Source: JBCCZC01 sp039188505
GTDB lineage: Bacteria; Pseudomonadota; Gammaproteobacteria; Xanthomonadales; SZUA-38
Direction: 5' to 3'
NCBI GenBank assembly: GCA_039188505.1
Contig: JBCCZC010000116.1
Location: 1-14,089 of the forward strand
Length of the DNA stretch: 14,089 bases
Shown piece by piece: positions 1 to 6,446 of this stretch (positions within the stretch are counted from its first letter, which is position 1; the number at the start of each line of letters is the position of its first letter). Under the pieces are notes generated by a model. The model saw only the letters and a program-made list of their open reading frames with translations, was not told the DNA's origin and made no database searches. A program made the translations under genes and the position numbers.

Positions 1-615
1 CGGGTCGAGCACCAGGTTGATGCCGTTGGCGAGCCACAGCGCCCGGAAGGCCAGGGCGGCGTCGCCGGCACCGCGGAAGATCGCATTGGCCAGGAACAGG
101 TAGACCAGCGACAGCGAACCCGCCAGCATCACCGTGGTGTAGCCACCGCCCACGTCGACAACGGCCGTGTCCGCGCCCATCAGTCCAAGCAGCTGCGAAC
201 CGTAGCGGAGTCCGACGAAGCCGACCGCAAGGGAGGCGAGCAGGCCGATGAGGAGCGCCTGGCCCGCCACCACACCTGCGGCCTCGGGCCGGCCTTCGCC
301 GATGCGCCGGGCGATCATGGCCGTCGTGGCGGTCGCCAGGCCCATGCCGACGGCAACAACCAGCGTCATCAGCGCCTCGGTCAGGCCGACCGCCGCGACG
401 GCTTCCGGGCCGATCCGGGCAACGAAGAAGATGTCGACGACCGCGAAGATCGACTCCATCATCATCTCGGCCATCATCGGGATGGCGAGCAGCAGCATCG
501 CCCGGCGCACGGGGATGCGGGTGAAGTCCAACGCGGTGTTCGCAGACAGCGCCTGCTTGATGGTGGCCCGAATACCGGGCCGCGAGCGCCGCTGAGCGCT
601 CTGAACGGATGCCAT
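1..615 (-). CDS. MATE-family multidrug/sodium-type efflux transporter, N-terminal part (C-terminus beyond window)
   Basis: The 205 codons visible encode the N-terminal part of an integral inner-membrane exporter of the MATE family, which moves drugs or metabolites out in exchange for H+ or Na+. After a basic cytoplasmic tail of about 38 residues, hydrophobic segments alternate with short charged loops. Family-like stretches are AIPMMAEMMMESIFAVVD with DIFFVARIG just after it, then GLATATTAMIARRIGEG, and near the end NAIFRGAGDA, which matches the conserved GAGD(A/T) loop of MATE proteins. The start is ATG at 613-615, with an AGAGGAA ribosome site seven bases upstream. The gene continues past base 1, so the substrate subgroup (NorM, DinF or other) cannot be decided. 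It lies 198 bases downstream of prpB on the same strand and probably has its own promoter, because a likely stem-loop follows prpB. Confidence 0.88.
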   Translation of the reverse strand, partial: MASVQSAQRRSRPGIRATIKQALSANTALDFTRIPVRRAMLLLAIPMMAEMMMESIFAVVDIFFVARIGPEAVAAVGLTEALMTLVVAVGMGLATATTAMIARRIGEGRPEAAGVVAGQALLIGLLASLAVGFVGLRYGSQLLGLMGADTAVVDVGGGYTTVMLAGSLSLVYLFLANAIFRGAGDAALAFRALWLANGINLVLDP

Positions 616-621
616 GGGATG

Positions 622-628
622 TTCCTCT
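622..628 (-). promoter_or_regulatory. Ribosome binding site of the MATE gene
   Basis: AGAGGAA reads on the minus strand six bases before the ATG at 615. It supports that start over any downstream ATG in the Met-rich first helix. Confidence 0.7.
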
Positions 629-641
629 GCCAGGAGAAGGG

Positions 642-653
642 TGCCGGCCGGCA
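642..653. repeat. Perfect 12-bp palindrome upstream of the MATE gene
   Basis: TGCCGGCCGGCA is its own reverse complement and lies 13 bases upstream of the MATE ribosome site, in the expected leader or promoter-proximal region. It could be an operator for a dimeric repressor. It is made only of common GC-rich words, so chance is a real alternative. Confidence 0.3.
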
Positions 654-732
654 GGCCGGGGGTGGAGCGTTGTCAGCAGAGGGCGGTCATCATGATCGTG
701 GGGACGGCCGAGGCCATCGCTCCGAATTGAAT

Positions 733-751
733 TTAACGGAATCTTAACGGA
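733..751. promoter_or_regulatory. Tandem direct repeat TTAACGGA x2, 11-bp period: candidate response-regulator site
   Basis: TTAACGGA occurs at 733-740 and again at 744-751, one helical turn apart, inside the only AT-rich patch of the prpB-MATE gap. Read as TTTAAC-N5-CTTAAC it has the geometry of sites bound head-to-tail by OmpR/PhoB-family regulators; the PmrA/QseB consensus is close to YTTAAK-N5-YTTAAK. It lies about 120 bases upstream of the MATE start. That it controls the exporter is inference; no good -35/-10 pair was found beside it. Confidence 0.35.
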
Positions 752-770
752 TGGCGGGCGGCCTGCGCAA

Positions 771-799
771 CGCGGTGCCGACGAACGGTCGACACCGCG
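771..799 (-). terminator. Stem-loop just after prpB, possible terminator
   Basis: CGCGGTG at 771-777 pairs with CACCGCG at 793-799 (7 bp, 15-base loop), starting 14 bases past the prpB stop codon. No clear U-run follows on the minus strand, so this is a weak intrinsic terminator at best, or a 3'-end stabilising hairpin. Confidence 0.35.
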
Positions 800-813
800 C
801 GCGAGGACAGCAT

Positions 814-1698
814 TCAGTCGCCGCCGAAGAGCGCATCCAGCTTCTGCTCGAAGCCGTGGTAGTCAAGGTAATCGTAGAGCTCATCGCGCGTCTGCATGAT
901 CTCGACAACGTTGCGCTGATGGCCGTCGGTCAGCAGCGCCCGGTAGGTCGTTTCCGCCCCGCGGTTCATGGCCCGGTAGGCCGAGCAGCAGTACAGCACG
1001 ATGTCCACGCCAGCCTCGCCGAGCTCCGGCGTCGAGAACAGGGGTGTCTTGCCGAACTCGGTGATGTTCGCGAGAATCGGGACCCCGACGGCCTCTCGGA
1101 AGGCCGTGTATTGCTCGACGGTCTGCATGGCTTCGGGAAAGATCATGTCAGCCCCGGCTTCCACGCAGGCCACGGCACGTTCGACGGTGGCCTCGAAGCC
1201 CTCGACGGCGAGGGCGTCGGTACGGGCCATGATCACGAACCCCGGGTCGATCCGCGCGTCGACGGCCGCCTTGACCCGGTCAACCATCTCTTCGCGGGAG
1301 ACAACCGCCTTGCCCGGCCGATGGCCGCAGCGCTTCTGGGCGACCTGGTCTTCGATGTGCATCGCCGCCGCGCCCGCGCGAGTGAGCTGACGGACGGTGC
1401 GGGCGATGTTGAAGGCCCCGCCGAAGCCCGTGTCCACGTCCACGAGCAGCGGGAGGTCGCAGACGTCGGTGATCCGGCGAATGTCGATGAGCACATCCTC
1501 GAGCCCGCTGATGCCCAGATCGGGAAGTCCCAGCGAGTTGGCAGCGACGCCGCCGCCCGACAGGTAGATCGCCTGGTGGCCGATCCGTTGGGCCATGCGC
1601 GCGGTGAACGCGTTGATGGTGCCGACCACCTGGAGCGGTGCGGCTTCGGCGACGAGCGCGCGGAACCGCGCGCCGGGGGAGGAGACTGCTTGGTTCAT
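814..1698 (-). CDS. prpB: 2-methylisocitrate lyase PrpB
   Basis: This enzyme cleaves 2-methylisocitrate to pyruvate and succinate, the last step of the methylcitrate cycle of propionate breakdown, in the cytoplasm. The 294-residue length matches E. coli PrpB (296). Motifs of the isocitrate lyase/PEP mutase superfamily are in order: LSGGGVAA (47-54), LGLPDLGISGLEDVL (56-70), VDVDTGFGGAFNIARTV (86-102) with the Mg2+-binding Asp pair, HIEDQ (114-118) and the catalytic loop KRCGHRPGK (122-130) with Cys124 and His126. FVIMARTDALAVEG, ILANITEFG and the C-terminal MQTRDELYDYLDYHGFEQKLD also follow PrpB closely. This argues against isocitrate lyase proper (longer), oxaloacetate decarboxylase or PEP mutase. 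It starts at ATG 1696-1698 with a weak ribosome site. It lies 59 bases after mdh on the same strand, probably cotranscribed. prpC and acnD are not in the window. Confidence 0.95.
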   Translation of the reverse strand: MNQAVSSPGARFRALVAEAAPLQVVGTINAFTARMAQRIGHQAIYLSGGGVAANSLGLPDLGISGLEDVLIDIRRITDVCDLPLLVDVDTGFGGAFNIARTVRQLTRAGAAAMHIEDQVAQKRCGHRPGKAVVSREEMVDRVKAAVDARIDPGFVIMARTDALAVEGFEATVERAVACVEAGADMIFPEAMQTVEQYTAFREAVGVPILANITEFGKTPLFSTPELGEAGVDIVLYCCSAYRAMNRGAETTYRALLTDGHQRNVVEIMQTRDELYDYLDYHGFEQKLDALFGGD

Positions 1699-1716
1699 GA
1701 TCGCTACCGAATGAGG

Positions 1717-1743
1717 CCGGCCGACGCGCTTAGCGCCGGCCGG
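1717..1743 (-). promoter_or_regulatory. Strong intercistronic stem-loop between mdh and prpB
   Basis: CCGGCCG (1717-1723) pairs with CGGCCGG (1737-1743). Inside it, after a two-base bulge, GCGC (1726-1729) pairs with GCGC (1733-1736) around a TTA loop, giving 11 GC-rich pairs. It ends 18 bases upstream of the prpB ATG. No U-run follows, so full termination is unlikely. It may adjust the mdh:prpB ratio through RNA stability, partial attenuation or access to the weak prpB ribosome site. Confidence 0.55.
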
Positions 1744-1757
1744 ATTGCCAGGACTGC

Positions 1758-2738
1758 TCAGCCGAGCAGGTCTTCGACGGCCGCGCGCTCTTCGCGCAGC
1801 TCGGCTTCCGTGGCGTTCATCCGCTCACGGCTGAAATCGTCGATCTCGAGGTCGCTGACGATCTGGTAATCGCCATCCTTGCAGACGCAGGGATAGCTGT
1901 AGATGACGCCAGGAGCGATGCCGTAGCTGCCGTCCGAAGGTACGGCCATGGAGACCCAGTCGCCGTCGGGTGTGCCCAGGGCCCAGGATCTGATGTGGTC
2001 GATCGCCGCCGACGCAGCCGATGCGGCGCTGGATGCCCCGCGGGCCTTGATGATCGCGGCGCCGCGCTGCTGCACGGTCGGGATAAACGTCTCCCGGTAC
2101 CAGCCCTGGTCCACGAGATCCGGCGCGCTGCCGCCGCCGACGCGGGAGAAGCGGATGTCCGGATACTGGGTCGAGGAGTGGTTCCCCCAGATGATCATGC
2201 GGTCGATGTCACCGTGATGCGTGCCGGTCTTCTCGGACAGCTGCGCCATCGCGCGGTTGTGATCGAGGCGGGTCATCGCCGTGAAGTTGCGCGGGTCGAG
2301 ATCCGGCGCGTGCGACTGGGCGATGAGGGCGTTCGTGTTCGCGGGATTGCCAACGACGAGCACCTTGATGTCGCGGCTCGCGTGGGCGTTCATGGCCTGG
2401 CCCTGGGGGCCGAAGATCTGACCGTTGGCGGCGAGCAGATCCTTGCGCTCCATGCCCGGTCCGCGCGGACGCGCGCCGACGAGCAGGGCGTAGTCGGCGT
2501 CCTTGAACGCGACGTTCGCGTCGTCGGTGCCCGCAACGCCGGCCAGCAGCGGAAAGGCGCAGTCGTTGAGCTCCATGATCACCCCCTCCAGGGCGCCGAG
2601 CGCCGGAGTGATCTCGAGGAGCTGGAGGATCACCGGTTGATCCGGGCCCAGCATGTCGCCGGCGGCGATGCGGAAGCAGAGCTGGTAGCCGATCTGTCCG
2701 GCGGCCCCGGTAATGGCGACGCGAACGGGCTGTTTCAT
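1758..2738 (-). CDS. mdh: NAD-dependent malate dehydrogenase
   Basis: This enzyme oxidises L-malate to oxaloacetate with NAD+ in the TCA cycle; cytoplasmic. The 326 residues fit the 'cytosolic-like' MDH group (type 2), which is longer than the 312-residue E. coli type. Visible elements are the Rossmann nucleotide loop GAAGQIGY (11-18), Glu42 ending beta-2 (expected for NAD rather than NADP), the mobile-loop segment GARPRGPGMERKDLL with substrate-binding Arg92 and Arg98, GNPANTNA (130-137), TRLDHNRA with Asp159 and Arg162, and WGNHSST with catalytic His187. The start is ATG 2736-2738 with AAGGAG eight bases upstream. It is the first gene of an mdh-prpB unit, with a promoter in the gap shared with the divergent 140-codon gene. 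No broken motif was seen. Confidence 0.97.
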   Translation of the reverse strand: MKQPVRVAITGAAGQIGYQLCFRIAAGDMLGPDQPVILQLLEITPALGALEGVIMELNDCAFPLLAGVAGTDDANVAFKDADYALLVGARPRGPGMERKDLLAANGQIFGPQGQAMNAHASRDIKVLVVGNPANTNALIAQSHAPDLDPRNFTAMTRLDHNRAMAQLSEKTGTHHGDIDRMIIWGNHSSTQYPDIRFSRVGGGSAPDLVDQGWYRETFIPTVQQRGAAIIKARGASSAASAASAAIDHIRSWALGTPDGDWVSMAVPSDGSYGIAPGVIYSYPCVCKDGDYQIVSDLEIDDFSRERMNATEAELREERAAVEDLLG

Positions 2739-2746
2739 GGTCGGAA

Positions 2747-2752
2747 CTCCTT
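2747..2752 (-). promoter_or_regulatory. Ribosome binding site of mdh
   Basis: A perfect AAGGAG reads on the minus strand, eight bases before the ATG. It is the best Shine-Dalgarno in the window and fits a highly expressed TCA enzyme. Confidence 0.85.
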
Positions 2753-2769
2753 GCGGGTCAAATCCCCCT

Positions 2770-2799
2770 ATTTTACCGGGCGTCGTTCACGATTCCCAA
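2770..2799 (-). promoter_or_regulatory. Candidate sigma-70 promoter of mdh(-prpB)
   Basis: On the minus strand TTGGGA (2794-2799) and TAAAAT (2770-2775) are 18 bases apart: 4/6 and 5/6 matches to the -35 and -10 consensus. Transcription would start near 2763, giving a short leader of about 25 bases that contains the AAGGAG. Confidence 0.55.
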
Positions 2800-2807
2800 A
2801 CATTTGC

Positions 2808-2829
2808 GCACCGGCCACCTCGCCGGTGC
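2808..2829. repeat. Perfect inverted repeat in the mdh/2889 divergent region
   Basis: GCACCGGC (2808-2815) and GCCGGTGC (2822-2829) form an 8-bp stem around six bases. It sits just upstream of the mdh -35 and 60 bases before the divergent gene, where no gene ends, so a terminator role is unlikely. It could be an operator serving both promoters or a leader hairpin of the plus-strand transcript. Confidence 0.4.
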
Positions 2830-2888
2830 TTCCGGTACGACCCGCCGACGCGGTAGGCTTGCTAGTCGCTTGCGGGGTGCTGAGGTAG

Positions 2889-3311
2889 ATGCAGGGACAC
2901 GGCCACTTCAACGTCCAGCGATTCGACGACATCGTGGTCTCGACGGTCGACGATTCCTGGAACGCCGAGACGATGGAAGCCTACGCCGCCGCCTTCAAGG
3001 CCGTGGTTCTCGACGCGGGCTACGCGGAGGGCTGGGGCCTCGTGGTCGATGCCCGCCGCTGGCGACTCGCCACTCCGGAGGTTGGTCCCATGCTCCAGGA
3101 ATTGAGCCGCTGGAAGGACGCCCAGGGTCTCGTTGCCTCGGCCTACATCAACGACGACAACGAGCTGAAGAAGGCCTTTGCGACCTCCGCGATCGGGTCC
3201 GGCTATCTGCGTTCGAAGATGACCATCGTCGATCAGCCAGAGCAGGCGTTCGAGTGGTTACTTGCGGCGGGCTTGTCGATCCCTCTGCGGCTGCGCCAGC
3301 ATTTCATCTAG
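2889..3311 (+). CDS. Conserved hypothetical protein, STAS/SpoIIAA-like fold suspected
   Basis: This is a 140-residue soluble protein with no signal peptide and no membrane segment; its function is unknown. Its layout is a beta-rich N-terminus (HFNVQRFDDIVVSTVDDSWN), a helix with many Ala (AYAAAFKAVVLD), a strand ending GWGLVVDARRW, a helix MLQELSRWKD, a strand with Ala/Tyr (GLVASAYIND) and a C-terminal helix with DQPEQAFEWLLAAG. The alternating beta-alpha pattern and the C-terminal 'AFEWL' resemble small STAS/SpoIIAA-like proteins of gammaproteobacteria whose partners are unknown. This is pattern recognition, not an assignment. An in-frame TAG directly precedes the ATG, so 2889 is the earliest ATG. 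GAGG lies only three bases before it, a tight spacing, and GGGG lies ten bases before. It is divergent from mdh and convergent with murJ, 29 bases away. Confidence 0.85.
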   Translation: MQGHGHFNVQRFDDIVVSTVDDSWNAETMEAYAAAFKAVVLDAGYAEGWGLVVDARRWRLATPEVGPMLQELSRWKDAQGLVASAYINDDNELKKAFATSAIGSGYLRSKMTIVDQPEQAFEWLLAAGLSIPLRLRQHFI

Positions 3312-3340
3312 CGCGCGATCGCCGTTCCCCAATAATCGAT

Positions 3341-4897
3341 TCAGATCGGGGCCTCGAAGGTCTCCCGCCGAACGCCCCCGGTCGCCCACAGTACGCCCAG
3401 ATAGGCGATGCCCCCTGCACCGATAGCCAGCGTCAGGTGCAGCACCCGGTCCACCACGCCGGCTTCCAGCCAGGTCGCGGTCGCCGGGACACTCAGCACC
3501 AGCACGCCTCCCATCGCCACGCAGCTGACACCGACCGACAGGAGATGCTGCCCCCAGCCGGTGCGGCCGTGCAGGACGCCAGCTCGGCGCAGACCGCGCC
3601 AGAGGAGCACTGCCTGAAGCCAGGCGCAGCAGGTGCTCGCGAAGGCCAGACCCACGTGGGCCGGGAGGATGGGCTCGGCCATCAGCATGGCGACGAAGGC
3701 GATGTTCAGGAATACGTTTGCGACCATGGATACGATGGCGATCCGCATCGGCGTCCTGGTGTCCTGGCGAGAGTAGAAGGCCTGGGTAAGCACCTTATTC
3801 GCGATGTGAGCCGGCAGCCCCGCGGCCAGCGCTGCGAGACTCAGCGCGGTCATCCGCACCCCGGTCTCGCCGAATTCCCCATAGTTGAAGAGCGTCGATA
3901 CGATGGGCAGGGCCAGCATGCCCAGGCCGACGGCCGCGGGAACGCTGATGAGTGCCGCGACGCGCAGGCCCCAGTCGAGGGTGCGATCGAAGCCTGCAGG
4001 GTCTTCCCCGGCATGGCGGCGCGACAGCGTCGGCAGAATCACCGTGGAAATGGCGATCCCGAAGACACCGAGCGGAAACTCGAGCAGCCGGTCGGAATAA
4101 TAGAGCCAGCTGATGGCGCCGGCCGCGATGAGCGACGCCATGAGGGTGTCCACCAGGAGATTGATCTGGTAGACGCCGGAACTGATCAGGGTCGGCACCA
4201 TCAATCGCACAATACGCCGGACGCCCGGATCGCCAAGAACCAGGCGCGGGCGGGGCAGCAGGCCCAGGCGCGCCAGGGGCGCGATCTGCACCGCGAGCTG
4301 GAGCGCACCTGCCAGCAGAACACCCCAGGCCAGCGCCGCGACGGGCTGATCCAGCAGGGGGGCCAGTCCCAGGGCGGCGCCGATCAGACACAGGTTGAGC
4401 AGAACGGGGGTCACGGCCGGGATGGCGAAGCGTCCCCAGGTATTCAGAATGCCGCCCGCCATGGCGGTCAGCGAGATGAACACGGCATAGGGAAAGGTGA
4501 TTCGGAGCAGGTTGGTGGTCAGCGCCACCCAGTCGGAATCATCGGCATAGCCCCACGCGAACAGGCGCACGACGAGCGGGGCGGCCAGCATGCCCAGACC
4601 GACGATCAGCGTGACCACCGCCAGAAGTACGCCGGCGACCGCGTCGAGCAGTCGCCGGAGTTCCTCGCGACTGCGTCGTTCCCGATACTCGTTGAGCACC
4701 GGCACGAATCCCGACGCGAAGGACCCTTCCGCGAACAGGCGTCGCAGCAGGTTGGGGATCCGGAAAGCAACGAAGAATGCGTCGGTGAGGGCAGACGCGC
4801 CGAAAGCACGCGCGATCACCACGTCGCGGATGAAGCCGAAGATTCGACTGATGAAGGTCATGGCGCTCACGAGCGCCGTCGACCGGAAGAGCTTCAT
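3341..4897 (-). CDS. murJ: Lipid II flippase MurJ (MviN)
   Basis: MurJ flips the peptidoglycan precursor lipid II across the inner membrane. The protein is 518 residues (E. coli 511) with about 14 hydrophobic helices of the MOP exporter superfamily. The start chosen is ATG 4895-4897, giving MKLFRSTALVSAMTFISRI. This places the essential cavity residues Arg18, Arg24, Asp25, Asp39 and Arg52 exactly at the E. coli numbers. An in-frame ATG at 4951 would add 18 unconserved residues and is rejected. Other family stretches are FFVAFRIPNLLRRLFAEG, ITFPYAVFISLTAMAGGILNTWGRF, YYSDRLLEFPLGV (with the counterpart of Arg270) and FYSRQDTRTPMRIA. The ribosome site is weak (GCAGG). The gene is divergent from rpsT, the neighbour of murJ in many gammaproteobacteria. 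ribF and ileS do not follow here. Confidence 0.96.
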   Translation of the reverse strand: MKLFRSTALVSAMTFISRIFGFIRDVVIARAFGASALTDAFFVAFRIPNLLRRLFAEGSFASGFVPVLNEYRERRSREELRRLLDAVAGVLLAVVTLIVGLGMLAAPLVVRLFAWGYADDSDWVALTTNLLRITFPYAVFISLTAMAGGILNTWGRFAIPAVTPVLLNLCLIGAALGLAPLLDQPVAALAWGVLLAGALQLAVQIAPLARLGLLPRPRLVLGDPGVRRIVRLMVPTLISSGVYQINLLVDTLMASLIAAGAISWLYYSDRLLEFPLGVFGIAISTVILPTLSRRHAGEDPAGFDRTLDWGLRVAALISVPAAVGLGMLALPIVSTLFNYGEFGETGVRMTALSLAALAAGLPAHIANKVLTQAFYSRQDTRTPMRIAIVSMVANVFLNIAFVAMLMAEPILPAHVGLAFASTCCAWLQAVLLWRGLRRAGVLHGRTGWGQHLLSVGVSCVAMGGVLVLSVPATATWLEAGVVDRVLHLTLAIGAGGIAYLGVLWATGGVRRETFEAPI

Positions 4898-4985
4898 GGA
4901 CGCCTGCTGCCCTGGGTGACCGCAGAGCAGGGTGCCGGCGGCTCGAGGCAATTCGGGGTCGCCTTACGGGCATCTGTGGGGCAGG

Positions 4986-5014
4986 TTGACGTTCTTGACG
5001 GAAAGGACGAAAAT
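4986..5014 (+). promoter_or_regulatory. Candidate rpsT promoter with GC-rich discriminator
   Basis: TTGACG (4986-4991) and GAAAAT (5009-5014) are separated by 17 bases: 5/6 and 4/6 consensus matches. The bases after the -10, AGCGGGC, are GC-rich, as in stringently controlled ribosomal promoters. A second TTGACG at 4995-5000 has no -10 partner. The leader carries a small hairpin, GCTCG/CGAGC, at 5025-5038. Confidence 0.55.
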
Positions 5015-5062
5015 AGCGGGCTTTGCTCGCTTACGAGCATTACCGTTTCATACCGATTTACT

Positions 5063-5066
5063 GGAG
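5063..5066 (+). promoter_or_regulatory. Ribosome binding site deciding the GTG start of rpsT
   Basis: GGAG lies seven bases before the GTG at 5074. The in-frame ATG at 5023 has no such site and would overlap the probable transcript start. Confidence 0.75.
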
Positions 5067-5073
5067 ATCTGCC

Positions 5074-5334
5074 GTGGCACATTCGGTTTCAGCGCGTAAG
5101 CGCGTGCGTCAGGCGGCCAAGCGCCGCGGCGCGAACGCCAGCATGCGTTCCATTTTCCGCACCAGCATCAAGAAAGTCGTTGCCGCCATCGAGGCCGGTG
5201 ACAAGAACGGCGCCAGCGCCGCCCTGCAGCAGGCCATCCCGGTCATCGACCGGACGGCCGGCAAGGGCCTCATCCACCGCAACAAAGCGGCTCGGCACAA
5301 GGCGCGCCTGAGCAAGCGTATCGAGGCTCTCTGA
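5074..5334 (+). CDS. rpsT: 30S ribosomal protein S20
   Basis: S20 is a primary 16S rRNA-binding protein of the small subunit. The 86 residues start MAHSVSARKRVRQ and align along their length with E. coli S20 (87). IKKVVAAIEAGDKNGA, the segment VIDRTAGKGLIHRNKAARHK and the basic C-terminus are diagnostic. Translation starts at GTG 5074-5076, chosen from the GGAG seven bases upstream and from family alignment. An upstream in-frame ATG at 5023 would add 17 residues foreign to the family. A non-ATG start recalls the UUG start of E. coli rpsT, where it matters for autogenous control by S20; the same control here is inference. The gene has its own promoter, is divergent from murJ, and is followed by a stem-loop shared with convergent obgE. 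Confidence 0.97.
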   Translation: MAHSVSARKRVRQAAKRRGANASMRSIFRTSIKKVVAAIEAGDKNGASAALQQAIPVIDRTAGKGLIHRNKAARHKARLSKRIEAL

Positions 5335-5352
5335 GCCGAGAACCGGTACCCG

Positions 5353-5376
5353 CGGGCGGTCGAAGTCGACCGCCCG
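5353..5376. terminator. Stem-loop between convergent rpsT and obgE, likely bidirectional terminator
   Basis: CGGGCGGTCG (5353-5362) pairs with CGACCGCCCG (5367-5376) around AAGT, a 10-bp GC-rich stem 18 bases after the rpsT stop. The plus-strand tail CACCTTTCCCC is pyrimidine-rich but not a proper U-run. Position between two convergent genes supports a terminator. Confidence 0.6.
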
Positions 5377-5393
5377 GCACCTTTCCCCTCGCT

Positions 5394-6440
5394 TCATGGA
5401 TCGACGGTTCCGTCGATCGCGGAATCCTGTTGCTGGGCGGCCTCGACCGCCTCGAGCGCGTCCAGTGTCAGGGCCCGAAGGCCGTCCTTCGATACCGAAG
5501 AAACGACATGCACCGGCCCGGTCCATCCGAGCTGGTCGACGATCCCCTTCGCCGTGCCCTCGCGATCCTCTCCGGGCACCAGATCGGCCTTGGTCAGCAC
5601 CAGCCAACGCTCCCGTGCCAGCAGCGAATCGTCGAAGCGCTCGAGCTCCGTCTCGATCTGCCGGAGCTGGGCGACGGGATCGCTGCCATCGATCGGCGCG
5701 ATATCAACGACGTGCCACAGCAGGCGAGCGCGCTGCACGTGGCGCAGAAACTGGATGCCGAGGCCGGCACCATCGGACGCGCCCTCGATCAACCCGGGAA
5801 TGTCCGCAACGACGAAGCTGCGCGCCGGTTCGGGGCTGACCACCCCGAGGGACGGGTAGAGCGTCGTGAACGGATAATCCGCAACCTTCGGCGTCGCAGC
5901 GGAGATGGCGCGGATCAACGTTGACTTTCCGGCATTGGGAAACCCGACGAGGCCGACATCGGCCAACACCTTCAGCTCCAGGTGGAGATCGCGTCGGTCG
6001 CCGGGATCACCGGGTGTGAATTGCCGCGGCGCGCGGTTGGTCGAACTCTTGTAGCTTTCGTTGCCCCGGCCGCCGTGCCCACCCTGGGCAACGGTCAGGC
6101 GCTGGCCGTGGGTCAGCACCTCTCCGATCGTTTCGTCCGTCGCGGCGTTGCCGACCACCGTGCCCACGGGGACACGGATCTCGCAGTCCCCGCCGGAGCG
6201 TCCCGTTCGTTTGCGACCAGCGCCGGCCTGGCCGTTCTCCGCCCGGAAGCTTCGCTGGTGCCGGAAGTCGACGAGCGTGTTCAGTCCCTCGTCGCCGACG
6301 AGGATGACGTCGCCGCCGCGGCCACCGTTGCCGCCGTCCGGACCGCCCTTGGGGATGTATTTCTCGCGCCGGAAGCTGACGGCGCCGTTCCCGCCCTTGC
6401 CAGCTTCCACGAGAATCTCTACTTCATCGACGAATTTCAT
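5394..6440 (-). CDS. obgE: Obg-family GTPase (ObgE/CgtA)
   Basis: ObgE is an essential GTPase that acts in late 50S assembly and links growth to (p)ppGpp. The 348 residues show the glycine-rich Obg domain (1-158: VEAGKGGNGAVSFRREKYIP, GGPDGGNGGRGGDV) and the G domain: P-loop GFPNAGKST (166-174), switch I YPFTTLYPSLG (189-199), DIPG (213-216), TKAD (283-286) and SSV (314-316). The C-terminal tail after the G domain is short, shorter than the acidic tail of E. coli ObgE. No Shine-Dalgarno precedes the ATG at 6438-6440. The stop of a 50-codon membrane-protein gene lies six bases upstream, so translation is probably coupled to it. The usual rplU-rpmA partners are absent from this locus. It is convergent with rpsT. 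Confidence 0.96.
   Translation of the reverse strand: MKFVDEVEILVEAGKGGNGAVSFRREKYIPKGGPDGGNGGRGGDVILVGDEGLNTLVDFRHQRSFRAENGQAGAGRKRTGRSGGDCEIRVPVGTVVGNAATDETIGEVLTHGQRLTVAQGGHGGRGNESYKSSTNRAPRQFTPGDPGDRRDLHLELKVLADVGLVGFPNAGKSTLIRAISAATPKVADYPFTTLYPSLGVVSPEPARSFVVADIPGLIEGASDGAGLGIQFLRHVQRARLLWHVVDIAPIDGSDPVAQLRQIETELERFDDSLLARERWLVLTKADLVPGEDREGTAKGIVDQLGWTGPVHVVSSVSKDGLRALTLDALEAVEAAQQQDSAIDGTVDP
5399..5418. repeat. 20-bp near-perfect palindrome in the 3' end of obgE
   Basis: GATCGACGG and CCGTCGATC are exact inverted copies separated by TT, inside the last codons of obgE, three bases from its stop. On obgE mRNA it folds to an 8-bp stem with a tetraloop. It may protect the 3' end or work with the stem-loop at 5353-5376. 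Confidence 0.5.
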
Positions 6441-6446
6441 GGTCGG

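Noticed and set aside
814..1698. Isocitrate lyase or PEP mutase as the identity of the prpB product
   Set aside because: Isocitrate lyase is much longer, and the LSGGGVAA, PDLGISGLEDVL and C-terminal segments match PrpB specifically.
751..1869. A 372-codon plus-strand open frame opposite prpB
   Set aside because: It is antisense to clear PrpB coding sequence, with low-complexity Arg/Ala/Gly composition and no recognisable domain.
2808..2829. Reading the perfect inverted repeat as a transcription terminator
   Set aside because: No gene ends there (both flanking genes start there) and no T-run follows on either strand.
2804..5311. An 835-codon open frame on the plus strand
   Set aside because: It runs antisense to murJ and overlaps the 140-codon gene and rpsT in other frames; composition is Arg/Gly/Gln/His-rich with no family motif. 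Such shadows are usual in GC-rich DNA.
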